DNA of 39,089 bases from Bacillota bacterium. GTDB taxonomy: Bacteria > Bacillota > Negativicutes > Sporomusales > CTSoil-080. Below are positions 1 to 7,272 of the stretch, in pieces; within the stretch, counting starts at the first letter, position 1, and every line of letters starts with the position of its first letter. The stretch covers positions 1 through 39,089 of the forward strand of contig JAGGAD010000019.1 of assembly GCA_017889625.1 (NCBI GenBank). The letters run 5' to 3'. The position numbers and the translations under genes were made by a program. The notes below the pieces were generated by a model that worked only from the letters and a program-made list of their open reading frames with translations, had not been told where the DNA came from and did not search any database.

Positions 1-95
1 ATAGCATGAAGGAACGCAGTGATGCTAAACTTGGTTTAGCAACTCTTTGCATCGGCGGCGGCCAAGGCGTAGCCACCATCGTTGAAAAATTATAG
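1..95 (+). CDS. acetyl-CoA acetyltransferase (thiolase), C-terminal end only
   Basis: The reading frame enters from outside the window and ends at a TAG at 93-95. The last 29 residues contain LCIGGGQGVA, the conserved C-terminal glycine-rich block of thiolases; its Cys is the second catalytic cysteine, which acts as the general acid/base in acetoacetyl-CoA formation and cleavage. Thiolases that close with a short VEKL-like tail are typical of the biosynthetic type in anaerobic Bacillota. Only the tail is visible, so the exact thiolase subtype cannot be assigned. A strong terminator follows ten bases later, so this gene ends its own transcription unit. An etfBA unit lies 3.8 kb downstream, which would suit acyl-CoA metabolism, but dnaE intervenes and co-regulation is not shown. 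Confidence 0.85.
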   Translation, partial: SMKERSDAKLGLATLCIGGGQGVATIVEKL

Positions 96-104
96 TTTTC
101 CTGG

Positions 105-140
105 AGGTTCCAATCGGCTTGCCGATTGGAACCTTTTTTT
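105..140 (+). terminator. Rho-independent terminator after thiolase
   Basis: A 12-bp perfect stem (106-117 with 122-133, GGTTCCAATCGG on the left arm) closes a CTTG loop and is followed by seven T residues at 134-140. It lies ten bases after the thiolase stop and separates it from dnaE. Confidence 0.93.
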
Positions 141-165
141 TATTATCCGCGGTGATGTCAAGTCA

Positions 166-174
166 TGTTATAAT
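166..174 (+). promoter_or_regulatory. possible extended -10 promoter of dnaE
   Basis: TGTTATAAT at 166-174 is a consensus -10 hexamer with the TGn extension. No convincing -35 lies 16-18 bases upstream, which is tolerated with an extended -10. It sits 70 bases before the dnaE start and just after the thiolase terminator. Confidence 0.45.
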
Positions 175-243
175 AGTTACTATAAAATAAGTCTTAGAAT
201 AAAATATGGGGCTAGCTACAGCGGAAACGAAAGGTTTTGACAT

Positions 244-3200
244 ATGAGCATAACATTTGTACACCTCCATAATCATACTGAGTATAGTCTTTTAGACGGT
301 GCCAGCCGGATAAAAAATTTGGTACGGCGAGCGAAAGAATTAGGAATGCCCGCCGTGGCAATTACTGATCATGGGTCGATGTGTGGGGTAATTGAGTTTT
401 ATAAGCAGGCCAAAAAGCAAGGAATAAAGCCGGTGCTTGGGTGCGAGGTATATGTTGCGCCAAGGTCACGCCAGGAGAAAACAACGGTTGAAGGTGATGC
501 TTATTTTCATTTGCTATTGTTAGCGGAAAATGAGCAAGGCTATCGAAATTTGATTGAACTTGTTTCTAGAGCCTATACGGAGGGCTTTTATTATAAACCG
601 AGGGTTGACCACCAGATTTTAAAGGAGTATAGTGCCGGAATTATTGCCCTCAGTGCTTGTCTAGCTGGTGAAATTCCCCAGATGATATTAAAAGATGATT
701 ATTCCGCTGCCAAGGGCTTGGCAGCGGAATATGTCGATATTTTTGGCCAAAATAATTTTTTTCTTGAACTTCAGGATCATGGTCTTCCGGAGCAAGTGGC
801 GATAAACCCTAAGCTTATTCAGTTAGCTCGAGAACTTGGCATTGGTCTGGTTGCCACTAATGATATTCACTATATTGATCGTAAAGATGCTGAAAGTCAT
901 GATGTGTTGTTGTGCATTCAGACGGGTAAGACGATGGATGACCCTGGAAGACTTAAATTTTCCAATGATGAGTTTTATTTAAAATCCGCTGAGGAAATGG
1001 CGGAGCTGTTTAAAAATTGTCCTGAGGCAGTGTTAAACACTTGCCGTATTGCTGAACGGTGCAATGTTGATATTGAGTTTGGTAAGTTGCATTTACCAGA
1101 ATTCCCGATTCCTGGCGGTGCCTCTGCAGACGATTATCTACGTCAGCTTTGCTCTAGGCGTTTTCCTGAACTCTATCCCAATGATACTGATGAGGCAAAC
1201 GAGCGATTAGAGTATGAGCTTTCGGTTATAAAAACTATGGGGTATTCTGGTTATTTTCTTATTGTATGGGATTTTGTAAATTATGCTCGCAAGGAAAGCA
1301 TTCCGGTTGGGCCAGGCCGTGGTTCGGCAGCGGGCAGTATTGTAGCCTATTTGTTAGGAATTACTAACATTGATCCCATTAAGTATGGACTTCTATTTGA
1401 ACGTTTTCTTAATCCGGAACGGGTATCTATGCCGGATATTGATATTGACTTTTGTTATGAAAAACGCAGCAGAATTATTGATTACGTTATCAGAAGGTAT
1501 GGGGCGGACCGGGTTGCTCAAATTATTACCTTTGGAACTATGGCTGCTAAAGCGGCTATTCGTGATGTGGGTCGGGTTCTGAGCATGTCCTACAGTGATG
1601 TTGATAGTATTGCTAAGTTAGTGCCGGGTGAACTTGGGATTACCATAGAGAAAGCTTTGGCGGTAAGCACAGAATTGCGCACGCGATATGACAATGAACC
1701 GCAGGTAAAGAAACTGATTGATTTGGCAATCAGTGTTGAGGGGTTGCCGCGGCATTCCTCGACACATGCGGCTGGTGTTGTTATTGCTAAAGAACCATTG
1801 ACTCATTATGTACCGCTGCAGAATACCGCGGATGGTATGTTGACGACCCAATATGATAAAGATCTAATTGAGGAACTAGGCCTTTTAAAAATGGACCTTT
1901 TGGGGCTTAGGACGCTTACTGTTATTGGTGATGCGTTGACGTTGGTAAAAAAGAGCCGTGGCATTGTTATAGATATTGATGCAATACCGCTTGATGATGA
2001 AGCTACTTGTACTATGCTGGCTGCTGGTGATACTGCCGGTGTCTTCCAAATGGAATCTGGAGGTATGACTAATTTAGTAAAAGAGTTACGACCCGAGCGG
2101 TTTGAGGATCTCATTCCGCTAGTAGCGCTGTATCGTCCGGGGCCGTTAGGCAGTGGGATGGTAACAGATTTTATTAATGGTCGCCATGGCCGAAAAACAA
2201 CGGAGTATGCTCATCCTTTATTGGAGCCGATTCTAAAAGATACTTTTGGCGTAATTCTTTACCAAGAACAGGTAATGCAAATTGCATCCAGGCTGGCAGG
2301 ATTTAGTTTGGGGCAAGCGGATCTTTTGCGGCGAGCTATGGGGAAAAAGAAACCAGAGGTTATTGCCGCGCAAAAGGAAAATTTTATGCAAGGAGCTGCG
2401 GCGAAGGGCATTGAAGCCAAGTTAGCGGAAGAAATTTTTAATTTAATGGCGCATTTCGCTGATTATGGGTTTAATAAATCACATAGTGCTGCTTATGCTC
2501 TGGTCGCTTATCAGACGGCATATTTAAAAGCTAATTTCCATAAGGAATTTATGGCGGCACTTATGACTAGTGTGATGGGGACTAATGATAAGATCAGTTT
2601 TTATATTGAGGAATGCCGCCGAAGTAAATTAGCGGTATTGCCACCGGATATTAACGCCAGTTACCAACGTTTTACTGTTGATGAAACTGGTATTAGGTTT
2701 GGGTTAGCCGGGGTAAAAAATGTTGGTGAAAACGCCATTAGTAATATAATTGCAGCTAGGGAAAATGGACCATTTGTATCGCTGGTCGATTTTTGTTCCA
2801 GGGTGGATATGCGCTTGGTAAATAAGCGAGTCATTGAAAGCTTAATAAAATGCGGGGCGTTTGATTCGATGAATTGGCGGCGATCGGAGTTATTGACGGT
2901 GCTTGAGCAGGCTGTGGATGTGGCGGCCTGCCGGCAACGGGATTTAGCTAATGGCCAGCTTGGTCTGTTTGGTGATGAAACTGGTGCCTGTGAGGAAATT
3001 TTGCGGCCTAATATCGATGAATTGCCGCGTCGTCAAATTTTGGCGTTGGAGAAAGAAATAATCGGGTTTTATGTTACTGGACATCCGCTTGATGAATATC
3101 GGGAAAAAATGCGAAAATTTACGCCGATTAGCACACTTTTAGTTGGTGAAGTTAGTGATGGAAAACAGGTTAAAGTGGCGGGCCTCGTTGGTAGTTCAAA

Positions 3201-3684
3201 ACGAATAACTACTAAGCGTGGTGATATGATGTGCTTTTTGAGTCTGGAGGATTTTACTGATCAGGTCGAGATAGTTATCTTTCCCAGGGTTTTTGAACGC
3301 TGTAGTCGTGTCTTACTGCCAGATGCGGCGGTAGTTGTATCCGGCAGACTGAATGTTGGTGATGATTCGGTAAAAATCCTTGCTGATGGTATTGGGTCGT
3401 TGGAAGAACAGCCTGATGATAGTAGTGTAAAGCAACCGGAAATCTGTCTTAAAGTGAGCAAACAGCAGGAAAATGAAGCAGTGTTTGCCAAGCTCAAGGG
3501 GGTATTTAGCCGCTACCGTGGTGATGGGGTGGTATACCTTCATTTTGTTGATAATCGTAAAGTGGTGAAAACTGACCGGCAGTTTTGGATGACGCCGTTT
3601 CCTGAAGCAGTTAAAGAGTTAGAGGATATTTTGGGAACTGAATCAGTAAGGGTGTTACCAGAAAAATGGACAGCGCAGCGGTAA
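244..3684 (+). CDS. dnaE: DNA polymerase III subunit alpha (DnaE)
   Basis: Catalytic subunit of the replicative C-family DNA polymerase; it extends DNA at the fork in the cytoplasm. At 1146 aa it is a full-length DnaE1-type protein. Domains in order: PHP domain from residue 5 (VHLHNHTEYSLLDG, with H7 and H9 as expected metal ligands); polymerase palm with PVGPGRGSAAGS near residues 354-365 and PDIDIDF, whose D400 and D402 are the expected catalytic aspartates; fingers and helix-hairpin-helix region; and an OB-fold near residues 975-1020. The C-terminal 60 residues resemble the tau-binding end of DnaE. The start ATG has a GAAAGG sequence upstream and begins at the usual PHP N-terminus. The gene is monocistronic, with terminators on both sides. 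PolC, the other C-family polymerase of many Bacillota, is not in this window. Confidence 0.98.
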   Translation: MSITFVHLHNHTEYSLLDGASRIKNLVRRAKELGMPAVAITDHGSMCGVIEFYKQAKKQGIKPVLGCEVYVAPRSRQEKTTVEGDAYFHLLLLAENEQGYRNLIELVSRAYTEGFYYKPRVDHQILKEYSAGIIALSACLAGEIPQMILKDDYSAAKGLAAEYVDIFGQNNFFLELQDHGLPEQVAINPKLIQLARELGIGLVATNDIHYIDRKDAESHDVLLCIQTGKTMDDPGRLKFSNDEFYLKSAEEMAELFKNCPEAVLNTCRIAERCNVDIEFGKLHLPEFPIPGGASADDYLRQLCSRRFPELYPNDTDEANERLEYELSVIKTMGYSGYFLIVWDFVNYARKESIPVGPGRGSAAGSIVAYLLGITNIDPIKYGLLFERFLNPERVSMPDIDIDFCYEKRSRIIDYVIRRYGADRVAQIITFGTMAAKAAIRDVGRVLSMSYSDVDSIAKLVPGELGITIEKALAVSTELRTRYDNEPQVKKLIDLAISVEGLPRHSSTHAAGVVIAKEPLTHYVPLQNTADGMLTTQYDKDLIEELGLLKMDLLGLRTLTVIGDALTLVKKSRGIVIDIDAIPLDDEATCTMLAAGDTAGVFQMESGGMTNLVKELRPERFEDLIPLVALYRPGPLGSGMVTDFINGRHGRKTTEYAHPLLEPILKDTFGVILYQEQVMQIASRLAGFSLGQADLLRRAMGKKKPEVIAAQKENFMQGAAAKGIEAKLAEEIFNLMAHFADYGFNKSHSAAYALVAYQTAYLKANFHKEFMAALMTSVMGTNDKISFYIEECRRSKLAVLPPDINASYQRFTVDETGIRFGLAGVKNVGENAISNIIAARENGPFVSLVDFCSRVDMRLVNKRVIESLIKCGAFDSMNWRRSELLTVLEQAVDVAACRQRDLANGQLGLFGDETGACEEILRPNIDELPRRQILALEKEIIGFYVTGHPLDEYREKMRKFTPISTLLVGEVSDGKQVKVAGLVGSSKRITTKRGDMMCFLSLEDFTDQVEIVIFPRVFERCSRVLLPDAAVVVSGRLNVGDDSVKILADGIGSLEEQPDDSSVKQPEICLKVSKQQENEAVFAKLKGVFSRYRGDGVVYLHFVDNRKVVKTDRQFWMTPFPEAVKELEDILGTESVRVLPEKWTAQR

Positions 3685-3689
3685 AGTTT

Positions 3690-3749
3690 AAAAGTCTTGT
3701 GTAAATTAGTGGCTGCCTAGGGTATGCTATAGTTTATACAGGACTTTTT
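3690..3749 (+). terminator. terminator downstream of dnaE
   Basis: AAAAGTCTTGTGTAAA at 3690-3705 pairs with TTTATACAGGACTTTT at 3733-3748 through 16 positions, two of them G-T pairs, ending in a run of T residues. The 27-nt loop is long for an intrinsic terminator. The loop also contains TGCTATAGT, which resembles an extended -10. Confidence 0.65.
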
Positions 3750-3777
3750 AAGTGGGGCTAGACTATAAAAAAATATT

Positions 3778-3795
3778 TTGTGAAATTATTAACAA
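3778..3795 (+). promoter_or_regulatory. Rex-type operator upstream of etfBA
   Basis: TTGTGAAATTATTAACAA is an 18-bp site close to the Rex consensus (TTGTGAANNNNTTCACAA / TTGTTAANNNNTTAACAA). Rex is a repressor that senses the NADH/NAD+ ratio and commonly controls fermentation and Etf genes in Bacillota. The site is 163 bases before the etfB start, after the dnaE terminator. I could not assign a clear -35/-10 pair around it; TATAAA at 3764-3769 is a candidate -10 just upstream. Assignment to Rex is by motif only. Confidence 0.65.
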
Positions 3796-3958
3796 ATACA
3801 AATGGAATTTGAGAGGATTTTTTCTATTGGTGTCGAAGAAAATAAACTTAGTCACTTTTGGTATGTAAGGGACTAGAAAATGCAGCGCATGATAATTGTT
3901 GACTGATATATAGTCTTAATTTATGCGCCAAGATAGTTTAAGAGGAGGGCTAATGGGA

Positions 3959-4744
3959 ATGAACATTGTTGTGTGTGTTAAGCAGGTGCCTGACACTACC
4001 GAAGTAAAAATTGATCCGGTAACTAACACGCTTATCCGCCAAGGTGTACCAAGTATTGTCAATCCGTTTGACAAAAATGCCGTTGAGGCTGCGTTACAAT
4101 TAAAAGAAAAGCATGGCGGCAAGGTTACGGTTATTTCGATGGGGCCGGGACAGGCTAAGGATGCATTGAAAGAGTGTCTGGCTATGGGGGCTGATGAAGC
4201 CATTTTGGTTACTGACCGCGCGTTTGGCGGTGCGGATACCTTGGCCACCAGCTATACTTTAGCAGCAGCTATCAGAAAAGTCGGCGAATATGATATAATT
4301 CTTTGCGGCAAACAGGCAATTGATGGCGATACCGCACAAGTTGGTCCTGAGATTGCCGAGCATCTTGGTATTAATCAGGTAACTTATGCGGCAAAGATTG
4401 AAGTTAATGGAGATGCTGCAAAAGTAGAGCGCGAACATGAAGATGGCTATGAAGTAATTGAAGCAAAACTGCCAGTTGTAATTACAACTGTAAAATCGAT
4501 TAATGAGCCGCGATATCCGACCGTAAAAGGAACGATGAAGGCTAATCGAGCGAAGATTGCTGAGCTTACTAAAGCCGATCTTGATGTGGCAGAACCAAGA
4601 CTTGGTCTTAAAGGTTCACCAACTCAAGTTCGGAAGATTTTTACCCCGAAAGCTCGTACCCAAGGTGTGCTTATTAACAAGGATACTGCCCGGGAAGCGG
4701 TAGCGGAACTTATTGCAAAGTTGACTGAAGCTAAGATTGTATAA
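3959..4744 (+). CDS. etfB: electron transfer flavoprotein subunit beta
   Basis: Beta subunit of the heterodimeric electron transfer flavoprotein, which shuttles electrons between acyl-CoA or hydroxy-acid dehydrogenases and other carriers. The N-terminus MNIVVCVKQVPDTTEVKID and the later stretches VNPFDKNAVEAA and CGKQAIDGDTAQVGPEIAEHL are classic EtfB/FixA signatures; the last is part of the nucleotide-binding region. I chose the ATG at 3959 because AGGAGG at 3943-3948 is ten bases upstream and the family normally begins MNIVVCVKQ. An in-frame ATG at 3953 (MGMNIV) is only four bases from the Shine-Dalgarno sequence, and a further upstream ATG at 3923 is unlikely. The stop is 14 bases before etfA, so the two genes form an operon downstream of a Rex-like site. 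Confidence 0.96.
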   Translation: MNIVVCVKQVPDTTEVKIDPVTNTLIRQGVPSIVNPFDKNAVEAALQLKEKHGGKVTVISMGPGQAKDALKECLAMGADEAILVTDRAFGGADTLATSYTLAAAIRKVGEYDIILCGKQAIDGDTAQVGPEIAEHLGINQVTYAAKIEVNGDAAKVEREHEDGYEVIEAKLPVVITTVKSINEPRYPTVKGTMKANRAKIAELTKADLDVAEPRLGLKGSPTQVRKIFTPKARTQGVLINKDTAREAVAELIAKLTEAKIV

Positions 4745-4758
4745 AGGGGGAGAAGACG

Positions 4759-5958
4759 ATGGCTGTAAAAGTAACTAAAGACCAATGTATCAGTTGTGGC
4801 GCTTGTGTGTCGGCATGTCCCTTCGGGGCCATTGTCATGCAGGATGACAAGGCTGAGATTACTGATGCTTGTACTGTTTGTGGCGCTTGTGTAGATACGT
4901 GCCCGGTAGGTGCTATTGTCCGTGAAGAAGAGGCGAAAGAAGTTTCAATGGACAAAAGAGAGTACAAGGATGTATGGGTATATATCGAGGTCGCTGAAGG
5001 CGTACCGCGTAATGTATCATTAGAACTGTTGGGCGAAGGCCGTAAATTGGCTGATGCTATGGGCCAGAAACTGGCGGGGGTGCTGATTGGTGACGGTGTA
5101 GAAGGTTTGGCTAAGGACATGTTTGCTTATGGTGCTGATCAGGTATATCTGGTAGAAGCGCCTGAACTTAAGCATTACAGCACCGACGGCTTTACTGGTG
5201 TGTTAACTGATTTAATCGGTACATATAAGCCTTCAGTTATATTACTTGGGGCGACTAATGACGGACGCGACTTAGGTCCGCGGGTAGCTTGCCGGGTTGG
5301 CACAGGTCTTACTGCCGATTGTACTGATCTAGGTATTGATGCAGAAACTGGATTAGTAGCATGGACTCGTCCGGCATTTGGCGGCAATATTATGGCTACA
5401 ATTCTGTGCCCGGATCACCGCCCGCAGATGGGGACGGTTCGTCCTAGCGTATTCAAAAAGCCACAACCTGATTATGCAAAAACAGGAGAAGTTATTCGGG
5501 TAGCCAGCAAAATTAAGGCAGAAGATATCCGGACGAAACTTGTTGAGCTCATTAAAGTTGGTACGGCAACTTGCAATTTAGAAGAAGCCGAAATTATCGT
5601 ATCCGGTGGCCGTGGCTTGGGTAAACCGGAAAACTTTAAATTGGTAGAAGATTTAGCAGATGCACTGGGTGGAGCTGTAGGCGCATCAAGGGCAGCAGTT
5701 GATGCCGGTTGGAAACCAGCTTTACATCAAGTTGGTCAAACTGGTAAAACCGTAGGACCTAAAATTTATTTTGCCTGTGGTATTTCTGGGGCGATTCAGC
5801 ATGTTGCTGGTATGTCTTCTTCAGATATCATTATTGCAATTAATAAAGATGCTGATGCGCCAATTTTCCGGATGGCGGATTATGGTATTGTCGGTGATGT
5901 AATGGAAGTATTGCCGATTCTTACTGAAGAGTTCAAAAAAATTAAAGCGGCTAATTAA
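4759..5958 (+). CDS. etfA: electron transfer flavoprotein subunit alpha with N-terminal 2x[4Fe-4S] ferredoxin domain
   Basis: Alpha subunit of Etf, carrying a bacterial ferredoxin domain fused at the N-terminus. Residues 10-20 (CISCGACVSAC) and 38-48 (CTVCGACVDTC) each give a CxxCxxCxxxCP motif, enough for two [4Fe-4S] clusters. The canonical EtfA part begins near residue 64, and the C-terminal FAD-binding region shows SGGRGLG, GASRAAVDAGW, GQTGKTVGP and ACGISGAIQH. At 399 aa it exceeds plain EtfA (about 320-340 aa) by roughly the ferredoxin extension. Fusions of this kind are known from flavin-based electron-bifurcating Etf systems such as caffeyl-CoA reductase (CarE), so ferredoxin-linked chemistry is likely. 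The partner dehydrogenase is not adjacent here, so the substrate is unknown. AGGGGG upstream supports the ATG start. Confidence 0.97.
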   Translation: MAVKVTKDQCISCGACVSACPFGAIVMQDDKAEITDACTVCGACVDTCPVGAIVREEEAKEVSMDKREYKDVWVYIEVAEGVPRNVSLELLGEGRKLADAMGQKLAGVLIGDGVEGLAKDMFAYGADQVYLVEAPELKHYSTDGFTGVLTDLIGTYKPSVILLGATNDGRDLGPRVACRVGTGLTADCTDLGIDAETGLVAWTRPAFGGNIMATILCPDHRPQMGTVRPSVFKKPQPDYAKTGEVIRVASKIKAEDIRTKLVELIKVGTATCNLEEAEIIVSGGRGLGKPENFKLVEDLADALGGAVGASRAAVDAGWKPALHQVGQTGKTVGPKIYFACGISGAIQHVAGMSSSDIIIAINKDADAPIFRMADYGIVGDVMEVLPILTEEFKKIKAAN

Positions 5959-5997
5959 TTTTTCTGAATAGCGTAATATAGTTATAATAGCTTAAAA

Positions 5998-6036
5998 GAG
6001 CCCAAAAGTTGCTATGGTGTGACTTTTGGGCTTTTT
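5998..6036 (+). terminator. Rho-independent terminator after etfA
   Basis: AGCCCAAAAGT at 5999-6009 pairs perfectly with ACTTTTGGGCT at 6022-6032 across a 12-nt loop, followed by a T run. It ends the etfBA operon. Confidence 0.9.
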
Positions 6037-6135
6037 ATCTCAAAAAATAAATTAGCCTTCCTGGAGCGGTGTAGTTATATTTTTATTTTTATTGCTAAAT
6101 TAGTAAAGGAATCTATTAGGGGAGCAAGAATATTC

Positions 6136-6156
6136 TTAGTATGTGTACAATACTAA
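6136..6156. promoter_or_regulatory. operator-like palindrome upstream of the isochorismatase-family gene
   Basis: TTAGTAT at 6136-6142 and ATACTAA at 6150-6156 form a perfect 7-bp inverted repeat with a 7-nt spacer, about two helical turns in total. TACAAT at 6146-6151 inside it could be a -10, so a bound dimer would block transcription. It lies 41 bases before the GTG start. The geometry suits a MarR/DUF24-type or similar dimeric regulator; the identity is unknown and no regulator gene is adjacent. Confidence 0.5.
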
Positions 6157-6196
6157 ACAAGAAATAATGATACAACCATAGAAGGAGGAAATTGCT

Positions 6197-6751
6197 GTGG
6201 TTCATTCGCATAAATTAAACCGAGGTGATAGTTTACTTGTAGTTGTTGATGTACAAGATAAGCTTTTGCATGCTATTCATGACTGGCAAACAGTGTTGGA
6301 TAATACAATAAGAATGGTAAAATTCGCCCAGGCGCTGGGTGTTCCGGTGATGGTGACGGAGCAGTATCCCAAGGGACTTGGACCTACTAATGCGCAGGTA
6401 CGAGAACTTTTTCCTGATTTTGGTGCTATTGAAAAAACGTCGTTTAGTTGCTTTGGCGCCGATGGGTTACATGACGTTCTGTTAGCGCTAGAGGTTAAGA
6501 CTTTAGTGCTGGTTGGTATTGAAGCTCATATTTGTGTAGAGCAAACGGCAATTGATGCCTTGGCGCGCGGTTATAATGTGCAGATTATTTATGACGCGGT
6601 AGGGTCGAGATCCCTTGAAAATAAGGAGTTAGGTATTAATAAGATCAGGCAGGTTGGTGGTATTATATCTGGAGTAGAAATTGCTCTTTATGAGTGGCTC
6701 GAGCGGGCAGGAACTACGGAGTTTAAGAATATTTTACCGCTTATAAAATAA
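6197..6751 (+). CDS. isochorismatase-family cysteine hydrolase
   Basis: A 184-aa cytoplasmic hydrolase of the isochorismatase/nicotinamidase fold. The catalytic triad can be read: D18 (VVVDVQDK), K80 (EKTSFSCFG) and nucleophile C113 in GIEAHICVEQTA. The family cleaves amide, ester or vinyl ether bonds of small molecules such as nicotinamide, isochorismate, biuret or N-carbamoyl compounds. The sequence matches the small stand-alone members (YcaC/ribonuclease-like hydrolases) and gives no clue to the substrate. The start is GTG at 6197, seven bases after the strong GGAGGA at 6184-6189. It is a single-gene unit between a terminator and a hairpin, with an operator-like palindrome in its promoter region, so it may be induced by a specific chemical signal. 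Confidence 0.92.
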   Translation: MVHSHKLNRGDSLLVVVDVQDKLLHAIHDWQTVLDNTIRMVKFAQALGVPVMVTEQYPKGLGPTNAQVRELFPDFGAIEKTSFSCFGADGLHDVLLALEVKTLVLVGIEAHICVEQTAIDALARGYNVQIIYDAVGSRSLENKELGINKIRQVGGIISGVEIALYEWLERAGTTEFKNILPLIK

Positions 6752-6761
6752 AAAATTTAAA

Positions 6762-6799
6762 AGTGGCAGGTACCGATAAGTTTATTGGTATCCGCCACT
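6762..6799 (+). terminator. hairpin after the isochorismatase-family gene, possible terminator
   Basis: AGTGGC at 6762-6767 pairs with GCCACT at 6794-6799, and an inner imperfect stem (CCGATAA with TTATTGG) extends it. There is no T tract, so intrinsic termination is uncertain. The rest of 6800-7040 is AT-rich and holds no gene that I can see. Confidence 0.45.
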
Positions 6800-6995
6800 A
6801 ATGGAATAAACTTCATTGCGATAAAGTGATAGTAATACGAGTGTTTTGGTCAAAATATTGATAGTGCTAAGTAAAAAACAGCGTGAATATTTAATAGGCA
6901 CCAGATATTTAGCAGGAATACCGTTGAATGTGGAGAAATGTCCCAATAAAGTAAGATCGGGTGTCTTAATTAAAAACGGAACTTAAACACAATTA

Positions 6996-7025
6996 TTGCT
7001 AGTTTCGTATTAAATATCTTAATAT
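6996..7025 (+). promoter_or_regulatory. candidate promoter of the small protein-pyk operon
   Basis: TTGCTA (6996-7001), an 18-nt spacer and TAATAT (7020-7025) make a modest sigma-A-type promoter 35 bases before the start of the small protein gene. It rests on hexamer similarity alone. Confidence 0.35.
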
Positions 7026-7060
7026 TAGGTGGGTAACGGGATCTGCCTGGAGGAGGCATT

Positions 7061-7258
7061 ATGTGGACAGTGGTTTATATTGCAGCTAATCGTAGTCAGG
7101 CGGAGGCTATGAAAAAATTCCTTTGTGATGAGGGTATTCTTGCGAATATCAGATCAGCAGGTTTCTCAATGCAGGGAGACGGAATGTATGATGTGATGGT
7201 TTTGGAATCTGAAGCGGATGAGGCCCATACTATTCTCTGTCAATTTGTCGTTAGATAA
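7061..7258 (+). CDS. DUF2007-like small protein, putative signal-transducing type
   Basis: A 65-aa soluble protein that reads WTVVYIAANRSQAEAMKKFL, then a G/D-rich turn, then a strand DVMVLESEADEAHTIL. This beta-alpha-beta pattern, with an early aliphatic strand and a late ESEADEAHxIL helix, resembles the DUF2007 family (annotated as putative prokaryotic signal-transducing proteins), whose biochemical role is unclear. The start ATG is preceded by an excellent GGAGGAGG. The stop is 14 bases before pyk, so the two are probably co-transcribed; a link to glycolytic control is inference from position only. The family call is by pattern and moderately sure. Confidence 0.75.
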   Translation: MWTVVYIAANRSQAEAMKKFLCDEGILANIRSAGFSMQGDGMYDVMVLESEADEAHTILCQFVVR

Positions 7259-7272
7259 AAGGGGCGAGTGTA

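Noticed and set aside
1618-2114. Reverse-strand frames within dnaE
   Set aside because: Antisense shadows of a strongly conserved gene, without ribosome sites.
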